Shown here: piece by piece, positions 13,599 to 19,785 of the stretch
Layout of the letters: every line of letters begins with the position of its first letter
How positions within the stretch are numbered: position 1 is the stretch's first letter
Assembly: GCA_050014815.1 (NCBI GenBank)
Contig: JBEKCP010000035.1
Coordinates: forward strand, 1 to 19,785
From: JBEKCP01 sp050014815
GTDB lineage: Bacteria; Planctomycetota; Planctomycetia; Pirellulales; Thermoguttaceae
DNA length: 19,785 nt
Direction of reading: 5' to 3'
Program-made: the position numbers and the translations under genes
Notes under the pieces: model-generated
Told to the model about the DNA's origin: nothing
What the model saw: only the letters and a program-made list of their open reading frames with translations
The model's database searches: none

Positions 13599-16105
13599 TC
13601 TACGGTCTCCTCCTTCCTGGCCGCGGCGAGCATCGGCCGATACATCAGGTAAACGAACGAGCCGCTCAGGACCAGCACTCCCAAGACGATGAAGGCGACG
13701 ATGCGATAGATCTGTTCGAGGTGGGACAGGTCCAAGAGCAGGACCTTGGCCGCCACGACGGCGAACAGGGCCAGGCCGGCGTAACGGATCGCCCGGGCAT
13801 CCCGCCAGATCCCGGCGGTCACCAGCGACAAGGCGAAGATCGACCAGAGGATCGAGACCCCGCCCGCCTGCAAGCCCGGGATGTAATGGTGCAGGAACGT
13901 ATTGACTTCCAGCGTTGTGAAGACGAAGAGCAAGGCGATTGCGGCAGTGCCGAAGACCTTGCCGGCGGCCCGGGCGCTCTCGTGCCCTGGCAGCAGGTAA
14001 AAGGCGCAGGCAAGGAAGGCGATGATCGCCCCGAAATCCACCAGCCGCAGGGCCGCCTCGAGGAAGGAATAGTTCGGGCCGCCGTAGAGCATCAAGATGC
14101 CCAGGTCCCAGGCTGCCACGTCGAAGAAGAACAATTTCACCGCCAGGCCGGCCACGAATGCCACGAGGACCGCCAGCAGCCAGTCGCTCGCCTGGAGCCG
14201 GTACTGGTAGAGCAGGAACACGCACAGGCCGACCCACAGGACCGAGAGCATCGGCAGGCGGAAGGCAGGGCAAAAGAAGCCCAGCGAGCGGTTCATCTCG
14301 CCGAAGAGCGCAAGGAACAACATGCCGGTCACTGCCGCCACGACCAGCCCGAGGGCCCAGGGGCGGCTCACCCAGGGCTGGACGTCGTTGCCGGCCCCGA
14401 CGGGCAACGTGGCCGTGGGCGGCGATTGCCGCAGCAGCCAGCCCCCGCCCGCCAACGACGCTATCGGAATGCCGAAGGTCATCACGCGCTCGACCATCCC
14501 CCACACGTAGTCGCCCACGGGCACGTCGATCGCCGCCGCGCCGAGGTATTGCTGCCTGAGATCGACGAAGCCGAACCGCACCAGCACGATTGCATAGAGC
14601 AGGTAGGCGACCTGGCGGAGGAACTCGCTCTGGAGCTTGCCGGCGATCCAGAGCATCACGAGCGCCTGGAGGGCCCAGCTCGCCGTGATCCACTCGCTGG
14701 AGAGCAGCAATGGGATCGTGACCGCGATGAAGAATGCCGCCAGCGCGGTGAAGGAGAGCATCAGCTCGCGGTCCAGCAGCCGGCGGATCAGGAAGTAGTA
14801 GACGTGGGCGGCGTAGAAGGCGGCCAGGGCCAGGCTGACCGCGGCCACCCATTTCTCGCCGTACGCCCCGCGGACCATCGCGTAACTGGAGGCGAAGAAC
14901 ACCGCCGCGTTGATCCACAGGGCCAGGACCTCCAGCAGCGTCGATTTCCGCCGGTGTACCAGGTTGAACAGGAAGGTCGTGGTCGAAAAGAGGGCAAAGA
15001 AGGCGACGAGGAAGGGCATGACCGTCCAGAAGTCGGCCGGCCCGTAGCGCCACTCCGCCATGGTCGTGAAGAACAGGCCGTAGGTGCCGAGGAAGCTCAG
15101 GTAATTGAGCAGTCGCCAGTTCTTCTTGTAGCTGATGCCCAGCACGCCCAGGCCGAGGATCAGCAAGTAGGCGTAGAGGCCGGGAAAGTTCCGCACGCCC
15201 GTCTGGAGCATGATCGGCGTGCCGTAGCCGCCGAGGATCCCCAGCACGGCCACCAGGATCGAGTCGAACCGCACGGCGATCCAGCCGGCGATGCACGTGA
15301 CGACCACCATGAGCGCAAAGGCGGTCGTGTCGTCAATCCTGTGGTAGAAGCTATGGGCGGCAAACACGCTGAAGTAGAGCGTGGCAATGCCGGCCCCGAT
15401 CAACCCCTGGCCGAACAGGTGATACTTGCGGCCGAGCATTCGCATGCCGGCCACCAGCATGGCCAGCCCGGCGATCGTCGAGAGCAAGATGCGTCCCAAC
15501 TCGTCGATCAAGCCCCGCTCGACCGAGTACTTCAGGAAGAACCCCACGCCCATCACCAGGATGAGGACGCCGACCCGCAAGAGCCAATTGCTGGCGATGG
15601 CGTATTCCTTCGAGACGCCTTCGGGGACGTGTTCTTCGCCCACGATGATCCAGTTCCAGATATTCCACAGGATCTCCTTGGCGGCCGTCTCGAAGCGGCT
15701 TGGCTCCCGCGGCGGCGGGGCCGGCTGCGGCTGGACGAAGACAACCCGGGCTGGAGCGGCCTCGGGGCGCGCGGCGGCCAGAACAGGTTCCGGCCGATAG
15801 AGCGGAGGCAAGCCCGGCGGCCCCTCCTCGGCCAACTCCGCATCGAGGATCGGCTCGACCGGCGCGGGCGTTTTCGGCACCGGTACCGTCGCGGGGACGG
15901 GCGGCGGGGCCTGTTCACCCCCGGCTAATTGCTCCACCATCGACCGCGCCCGCTCGACCTCCCGCTCGATGCGGTTCAAGCGGCGGGAGACGTCCTTGTG
16001 GTCTTCCCGCTGGCGTCGCAACACGGCCGCCACGATCACCAAGAGCGAAACAAGCAGCCCGCCGGCAGCGAGCAGCAAGAGCACGATTAGATCATCACCC
16101 GACAT
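13595..16105 (-). CDS. DUF2339 multi-pass membrane protein
   Basis: The 836-residue product has one N-terminal span (6-29), a charged coiled coil (30-60, RRQREDHKDVSRRLNRIERE), a Pro/Ala-rich linker (about 66-135), and then the DUF2339 core starting EYAIASNWLLRVGVLILVMG (168-187). More than twenty hydrophobic segments follow to the C-terminus. This is the full architecture and about the usual length of the family. Its role is undefined; an envelope function is generally assumed. AAGGGGGA precedes the ATG. It is the first gene of a two-gene unit with the DUF3999-like gene. Confidence 0.9.
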   Translation of the reverse strand: MSGDDLIVLLLLAAGGLLVSLLVIVAAVLRRQREDHKDVSRRLNRIEREVERARSMVEQLAGGEQAPPPVPATVPVPKTPAPVEPILDAELAEEGPPGLPPLYRPEPVLAAARPEAAPARVVFVQPQPAPPPREPSRFETAAKEILWNIWNWIIVGEEHVPEGVSKEYAIASNWLLRVGVLILVMGVGFFLKYSVERGLIDELGRILLSTIAGLAMLVAGMRMLGRKYHLFGQGLIGAGIATLYFSVFAAHSFYHRIDDTTAFALMVVVTCIAGWIAVRFDSILVAVLGILGGYGTPIMLQTGVRNFPGLYAYLLILGLGVLGISYKKNWRLLNYLSFLGTYGLFFTTMAEWRYGPADFWTVMPFLVAFFALFSTTTFLFNLVHRRKSTLLEVLALWINAAVFFASSYAMVRGAYGEKWVAAVSLALAAFYAAHVYYFLIRRLLDRELMLSFTALAAFFIAVTIPLLLSSEWITASWALQALVMLWIAGKLQSEFLRQVAYLLYAIVLVRFGFVDLRQQYLGAAAIDVPVGDYVWGMVERVMTFGIPIASLAGGGWLLRQSPPTATLPVGAGNDVQPWVSRPWALGLVVAAVTGMLFLALFGEMNRSLGFFCPAFRLPMLSVLWVGLCVFLLYQYRLQASDWLLAVLVAFVAGLAVKLFFFDVAAWDLGILMLYGGPNYSFLEAALRLVDFGAIIAFLACAFYLLPGHESARAAGKVFGTAAIALLFVFTTLEVNTFLHHYIPGLQAGGVSILWSIFALSLVTAGIWRDARAIRYAGLALFAVVAAKVLLLDLSHLEQIYRIVAFIVLGVLVLSGSFVYLMYRPMLAAARKEETVE

Positions 16106-16187
16106 GGAATCCCCCTTTGCGTAAAGGCGATGTTCCCGAGAGCCCAGGCGTGTTTAGACGGGAAATACAACGCGAACTCCTCCGGCG

Positions 16188-16278
16188 CGGGTGGCCCCGA
16201 TAGCTTGCTATCGCACGGGGACTGTCCCCTTCGGCCGCGCTAGCGCGGCCCGGATAGGCAAGCTATCGGGGCCACCCG
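16188..16278. repeat. Cloverleaf-like inverted-repeat element
   Basis: The arms 16188-16212 (CGGGTGGCCCCGATAGCTTG...) and 16253-16278 pair with a single bulged base. Between them lie two perfect palindromes, GGGGACTGTCCCC (16217-16229) and GGCCGCGCTAGCGCGGCC (16233-16250), so the strand can fold as a stem topped by two hairpins. It encodes nothing. Confidence 0.8.
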
Positions 16279-16384
16279 ACGCCGCCAGGCAATGTTCCCC
16301 CCAGTTTAACTAGCGTGTGCGTCGCCGTCAACCGAAAGGCTCTCCTCCCCTTTGCGGCCGACGAAAATCGGGACAGTCCCCGTG
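16215..16384. repeat. GGGACAGTCCC repeat pair (copy 3), split by another element
   Basis: The ends CACGGGGACTGTCCC (16215-16229) and GGGACAGTCCCCGTG (16370-16384) are perfect inverted repeats. The right end carries the CGAAAAT tract seen in copies 1 and 2, and both ends continue into CGGCCGC-like sequence. The left end lies inside the cloverleaf element 16188-16278, so one element has probably inserted into or recombined with the other. Confidence 0.65.
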
Positions 16385-16506
16385 AATGGGGACCAGTTGC
16401 CTCTTGACATATTTGCACTACCACGGTCTGTTGGTGGGCAGCGTGGCTGATGCCACGAGCCATCTCTCGTAGACCCGCCCCATCTCTTGAAAAAGGAGGA
16501 ACGACG

Positions 16507-17193
16507 ATGAGTGTGCTGAGAACTTCATGGCAATGCTCGCTGGCCGCAACCGCCCTTTGGGCAATGCTGGGACCGAGCCCCGCCGCGGCGCAGCCGGCCC
16601 CAGGCGATCGAGATCGACCGCCTTCCACCCAGAGAGGCCCTTCGGACCAAGGTACGGCCGGTCCCCAGGCCCAGGAACTCGCGAAAAAACGCGACCGGAT
16701 CATGGAAGAGATGAAGTCCTTGCGTGACAAGATGAAGGACGCTTCCGAGGCTGACCGCAAGGAGCTCCAGGAAAAGATGAAGAATCTCTACGAGCAGATC
16801 AAGGCCCTGCCGCAGCCCCCCGGATCCCGCCCCGCCAACCCCTCGCGCCCGGAAGGCCGCGGGGACGTGCAGGGCAGGATTTCCCACCTGCGGGTTGCCG
16901 CCGAGAACCTCCGGGCCGCCGGCATGGGCGACATGGCCGACCAGATCCTCAAGAGGATCGAGCACTTGCAGGCGGAGTCGCGCGAGGGCGCCCGCCCACC
17001 GGCCACGCCGCCTCGCGGAGAGACTACGCGTTCAGGTCCGGGCGGACCGCCATCGCGCGAGGCCACGGGTCCCGGGCGCGGCGAGGGGCCCGTTAGCGAG
17101 CTCCGCAACGAGGTCCAACAGATGCGCCGCGAGATGCAAGAGCTCCGCGAACAGGTGAGGCGGCTCGTCGAGAAGCAATCGTCGCCGCGATAA
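16507..17193 (+). CDS. Exported coiled-coil protein of unknown function
   Basis: The 228-residue product has a signal peptide (1-28, ending SPAAAQP), a highly charged coiled coil (about 55-102, rich in MKSLRDKMKDASEADRKELQ-type heptads), a helical segment ISHLRVAAENLRAAGMGDMADQILKRIEHL (125-154), a Pro/Gly/Arg-rich linker (162-195) and a second coiled coil (196-223) ending at the C-terminus. It is likely a periplasmic scaffold or envelope protein; no enzyme motif is seen. A strong AAGGAGG (16493-16499) stands before the ATG at 16507, so the longer frame from 16450 is rejected. Confidence 0.72.
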   Translation: MSVLRTSWQCSLAATALWAMLGPSPAAAQPAPGDRDRPPSTQRGPSDQGTAGPQAQELAKKRDRIMEEMKSLRDKMKDASEADRKELQEKMKNLYEQIKALPQPPGSRPANPSRPEGRGDVQGRISHLRVAAENLRAAGMGDMADQILKRIEHLQAESREGARPPATPPRGETTRSGPGGPPSREATGPGRGEGPVSELRNEVQQMRREMQELREQVRRLVEKQSSPR

Positions 17194-17233
17194 CAACTCG
17201 GCTGAGGGCCCGCGAACGAGTGAGTTTGACAAT

Positions 17234-17333
17234 CAGGTGGCACGCCCTGAGGAACGAAAGGCGTGGAAGGCCCGCAAACCACGCCCTTCGCCGACCATGC
17301 TGCGCACGGTGCCCGTCAGGGACGTGCCACCTG
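17234..17333. repeat. Inverted-repeat element with two inner hairpins, partly repeated downstream
   Basis: CAGGTGGCACGCCCTGA (17234-17250) pairs with 17316-17333 with one bulged base. Inside, GGCGTGG (17260-17266) pairs with CCACGCC (17279-17285), and a second fold lies around GACCATGCTGCGCACGGT. The segment CCGACCATGCTGCGCACGGT is repeated with small changes about 80 bp on (CCGACCAATGCTGCGCGTCG), inside another inverted repeat GGTGGGGCTC/CGGCCCACC at about 17356-17405. Confidence 0.6.
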
Positions 17334-17431
17334 TCCGACAGGTATCGCTAGAACGGTGGTGGGGCTCGCCGACCAATGCTGCGCGTCGGTGCCCGTCGGC
17401 CCACCCTACAAGAACTACATGGGCCGATCGC

Positions 17432-17460
17432 GGGGTGCAGCGGTGACACCGCTGCACCCC
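17432..17460. terminator. Perfect 13-bp hairpin, terminator-like
   Basis: GGGGTGCAGCGGT (17432-17444) and ACCGCTGCACCCC (17448-17460) pair perfectly over a 3-nt loop, followed by TTCTGCTTTCC. It may end transcription from the coiled-coil gene about 240 nt upstream. The trailing T-run is interrupted, so it may instead be another dispersed hairpin. Confidence 0.5.
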
Positions 17461-17489
17461 TTCTGCTTTCCTGTCGAAATCGCCCGGGC

Positions 17490-17509
17490 GGCCGGCTATA
17501 ATGCCGGCC
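17490..17509 (+). promoter_or_regulatory. TATAAT inside a perfect palindrome, directly before the ATG
   Basis: GGCCGGC-TATAAT-GCCGGCC is a 7-bp inverted repeat with the consensus -10 hexamer as its centre. It ends at the base before the ATG at 17510. If the hexamer is a real -10, transcription would start on or next to that ATG. No good -35 is visible. Confidence 0.35.
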
Positions 17510-18082
17510 ATGGAAGCGATGCGTGCACTTGGGCCCATTCTCTTTCTCGCCGGGCTGGCGGCGGCATTTTTTGTCGTCTGGCGGTGTCTTTCCTGGGTGA
17601 TAGGGCCTCTGGATCGTGCCGCCCGGAACCGGCGGTTCCCGCTCCAATTCAGCCTGGCCGACTTCCTCTGCTTGTTCGTGCTGGTCCAGTTGCCGCTGGC
17701 GGCAATAAACTGGATGGCGCGAGGGGGCGGCCCGGACCAGGGGCCGGAGGCGGTCGTCCTCGTTGTGGTGGCCGCCGTGGCGGGCTTGATCTGGTGGATG
17801 GGCGTGCAGACGCTTTCCCGTGCGGGTATCCACGGGGTCTGGCAGCGTTGCGTTGTCCTCACGGTTGCCGTGCCGGTCGCCTTCGTCGCCGGCCCCGCAA
17901 CGTGTATCCTGACCCCCAGGGGATTGTATCTGCTGTTTGGGGAACAAGACCTCGCCGGCTGCTGGATGCTCCTGGCGGTGCTGCTGGTGGCGTGCGCGGT
18001 TTACGGTCTCGGCCGGCTCACGCGGGCGATCGTCGCCGCGGCCGAGGCCCAACGGAGCGAGCCGCCCACGCCGACAGAGTAG
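17510..18082 (+). CDS. Five-pass membrane protein of unknown function
   Basis: The 190-residue product has five hydrophobic spans (about 6-30, 49-69, 80-101, 111-133 and 149-169) and a short polar tail (SEPPTPTE). The second span begins QFSLADFLCLFVL, resembling the FSL.dLL.L membrane segments common in planctomycete proteins. No enzyme or transporter family is recognised. There is no Shine-Dalgarno before any of the three clustered ATGs (17501, 17510, 17519). 17510 is chosen because it follows the palindromic TATAAT at leaderless distance, while 17501 lies inside that palindrome. It is convergent with the next gene across 39 nt. Confidence 0.6.
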   Translation: MEAMRALGPILFLAGLAAAFFVVWRCLSWVIGPLDRAARNRRFPLQFSLADFLCLFVLVQLPLAAINWMARGGGPDQGPEAVVLVVVAAVAGLIWWMGVQTLSRAGIHGVWQRCVVLTVAVPVAFVAGPATCILTPRGLYLLFGEQDLAGCWMLLAVLLVACAVYGLGRLTRAIVAAAEAQRSEPPTPTE

Positions 18083-18121
18083 CACGCGCGCTACGCCAGC
18101 CGGTGACGTCCCACAACAGAA

Positions 18122-19785
18122 TCACCGGGCTACTTCGCGCAACAAGGCTTCGGCCTCGGCCCGCAAGGTCGTCTCCCAGTACTCGTCCAATATGGCGTCG
18201 ATGGCCTCTGCGATCGGCTTGCCGTGCTGGGCGCGCAGTTGGCGGGCGAGGTTCTCGATCAACGCGGCCCGCTGTTTCAGCAAGGGCCTTGCCACCAATT
18301 CGATTTCTCGGGCGTCCCAATCGCGGAGCATTTCCGCGGCCCGATACAGGGCCTTCGTCGAGCCGCGGCCGGGGGGCAAGATCGCGCGGAAATCGCGGCG
18401 AAAATCGGCCACGCTAAGATGCCTCAGTCCCTCGGCCGCCACGTCGCGGCAGCCTTCTAGGCCCTGGAGGCGCAACAGCCTCGCCGTGGCGAGAAATCCC
18501 ACGGGCCCCATGTCGCGCGAGGCCGCTAGCCGCTGCAGTTCCTGCGGGAAGTATTTCGAGTGGCCCAACCGGCTCAAGGCAGTCTCGCGCAGCAGGGTCC
18601 AGGGCCACGAGTTGCGGGGAAACAGCGAGTCGGCCCACCCGACACCCAGCCATGGCAGGTTCGCCCAAAGCTTCTGCCAGTCGGAGAACCAGTTCTCAAT
18701 GCCGACGCCAGGAATACTGAATTCCTCGCCGGTCGCCTGAGGCTTGTTCTCGGAGCGAACTATCCATTCGTCCAACGGATCGAACACGCCGTGATCGAGG
18801 AGCAATCGCCCGACCTGTCGCACCTGCTGTTCAACCTTCGGATCGTAATTGTCGTTCTGGCTGGCGCCGAAGCGATAGGCCTTCCACACCCACGAATCAT
18901 TCCACAGGGCCTCGACGACCGACCCGACCGGCCGGTTCCTATCGAAAGCGTTCTGCCAGGCGGCCGACAATTCCTCAATTTCGCGCAGTCTCTTCTCCAG
19001 GCCGCCGTCGAAAAAGGTCAGGCTCCCCAGCGGCTCCTGGTTCTCGCGCAAGTGAGTCCATTGGATCAGCCGGCCCGTCGGCTCGTCGATCTCGATATGT
19101 TCACAGGACGTGGCGAGGACCAGCCGCTGGCCCTTCCAGGTGCCGGCGGCCTCGTGTTCGTGGGCAAGGGCGACGAAGAATGCGGGTGCCACGCGCAGGT
19201 TGAATTCCACGGGCCCGCCGCGATCATCTTTCTCGCGCGACCTGGCGCCCATGCCGAACAACAATCGAAAGGGTTTGCCGTCGAGCCCCTTTTCGTCGAG
19301 TATCAACTGAGCGTTCATGACGATGCGAGCCGAAGTCAACGGCAGCACGATCTTCCGCTTTTCCGACGGGTTGTAATAGGCAATTTGCCGGTCTGTGGCG
19401 GCCACCGCCCACAGAAAGCCGCCTTCCGGCTTGCCCGCCGCGCGGACCAGGGCCAGGCAGCCGTGCTGGGGCGAAATAATGACTTCCCACCGCAGGCCGC
19501 CGGACTCCCCGGACACCGCCAGGTCGGAGCGGCGGCGGTCCGGGTGCGTGAACCACTGCCGCGCCCGCAAAAGCGTCTTCTCTTCGCGAGACAGCTCGTC
19601 GGCCAACCGCGGCGCGGCCGGATATTCGGTCAGATCGAGTTGCAATTTGAGCTTCTTGCCCGTATCGTGCACGGCAGGCGTGACCTTGTAGGCGATGTAT
19701 CGTCCCGACCGCCAGAGCAACCGCTCGATACGCGCCCGCTGGCCTTGATCGAACCGCATCCCCGGCTGGGCGTGGAGATAATCGA
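18122..19785 (-). CDS. Large protein of unknown function (5' end outside the window)
   Basis: At least 553 residues are present. An ATG lies at 19757-19759, but the frame stays open to the edge and reads DYLHAQPG just before it, which is protein-like, so the true start is probably beyond the window. The visible part has a beta-rich N-terminal half (ISPQHGCLALVRAAGKPEGG, LPLTSARIVMNAQLILDEKG, LVLATSCEHIEIDEPTG) and a helical C-terminal half with repeated Leu/Arg/Glu helices (LLRETALSRLG, ALIENLARQLRAQHGKPIAE). No membrane span, catalytic motif or known family is recognised. Codon use matches its neighbours. Confidence 0.7.
   Translation of the reverse strand, partial: DYLHAQPGMRFDQGQRARIERLLWRSGRYIAYKVTPAVHDTGKKLKLQLDLTEYPAAPRLADELSREEKTLLRARQWFTHPDRRRSDLAVSGESGGLRWEVIISPQHGCLALVRAAGKPEGGFLWAVAATDRQIAYYNPSEKRKIVLPLTSARIVMNAQLILDEKGLDGKPFRLLFGMGARSREKDDRGGPVEFNLRVAPAFFVALAHEHEAAGTWKGQRLVLATSCEHIEIDEPTGRLIQWTHLRENQEPLGSLTFFDGGLEKRLREIEELSAAWQNAFDRNRPVGSVVEALWNDSWVWKAYRFGASQNDNYDPKVEQQVRQVGRLLLDHGVFDPLDEWIVRSENKPQATGEEFSIPGVGIENWFSDWQKLWANLPWLGVGWADSLFPRNSWPWTLLRETALSRLGHSKYFPQELQRLAASRDMGPVGFLATARLLRLQGLEGCRDVAAEGLRHLSVADFRRDFRAILPPGRGSTKALYRAAEMLRDWDAREIELVARPLLKQRAALIENLARQLRAQHGKPIAEAIDAILDEYWETTLRAEAEALLREVAR

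Larger units (their letters stand above)
16106..16506. other. 400-bp divergent gap filled by nested repeats
   Basis: It separates the DUF2339 gene (minus) from the coiled-coil gene (plus). It holds the folded element 16188-16278, the overlapping GGGACAGTCCC pair 16215-16384, a possible -35 TTGACA at 16404-16409 without a good -10, and a leader hairpin CGTGGC-TGAT-GCCACG at 16442-16457. No gene is seen. Confidence 0.55.
17194..17509. other. 316-bp gap with tandem folded repeats and a terminator-like hairpin
   Basis: No gene is seen. From left to right it holds the inverted-repeat element 17234-17333, a related hairpin at about 17356-17405, the hairpin 17432-17460, and the palindromic TATAAT at 17490-17509. 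Confidence 0.55.

Noticed and set aside
13601..15296. Minus-strand open frame continuous with the DUF3999-like gene and reaching into the DUF2339 gene
   Set aside because: Residues upstream of MIRMGTCC are Arg/Pro/Gly-rich out-of-frame sequence of DUF2339; the signal peptide and ATGA overlap fix the start at 13598.
13721..15928. 735-codon plus-strand open frame opposite DUF2339
   Set aside because: Its Gln/Glu/Asp/His-rich product is the antisense of hydrophobic membrane codons; there is no ribosome site or recognisable domain.

Overview
The window looks like a chromosomal segment of a Planctomycete, probably of the Pirellulales type. The reasons are high GC, an exported protease carrying the N-terminal LESLEARALLS signature, a membrane protein starting with an NPYD motif, another with an FSLADFL membrane segment, many small exported proteins of unknown function, and structured GC-rich repeats in most gene gaps. 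No rRNA, tRNA, CRISPR array, integrase or intact insertion sequence was seen.

Layout. 1-504: a coding-like 3' end, a decayed 3' fragment of a hydrolase paralogue, and a small helical protein gene. 501-2905: an exported PHP-like hydrolase (minus), an exported FG-GAP repeat protein (plus) and a single-cluster ferredoxin (minus). 2906-3385: a gap holding a folded repeat. 3386-6094: a large S53 (sedolisin) peptidase with Ig-like and lectin-like C-terminal domains. 6125-6207: a perfect 26-bp inverted repeat that supplies the stop codon of the next gene, a BshB1-like PIG-L deacetylase (minus, 6201-6941). 7417-7961: a small Cys-rich exported protein followed by hairpins and a strong intrinsic terminator.

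8084-10970 is the most coherent functional unit. An aquaporin (minus) is divergent from a PadR regulator, a G3E/COG0523 GTPase overlapping it by 19 nt, and an OsmC-like protein. All four carry cysteine clusters (HCSC, CFCC, CASC, and CC..CC..C in the aquaporin tail). The domain content and extra cysteines suggest a metal, metalloid or thiol-stress locus under PadR control. This is inference, and it is the best candidate for an undescribed system.

10987-12119: two small exported or membrane proteins. 12222-16105: a DUF2339 multi-pass membrane protein and a DUF3999-like partner in an ATGA-coupled operon (minus). 16507-18082: an exported coiled-coil protein and a five-pass membrane protein (plus). 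18122-19785: a large protein of unknown function running off the right edge (minus).

The second theme is repeats. A GGGACAGTCCC-cored family occurs as three inverted pairs (about 6957-7005, 11306-11386, 16215-16384). Three other gap elements (3088-3223, 16188-16278, 17234-17333) can each fold as an outer stem enclosing two inner hairpins.
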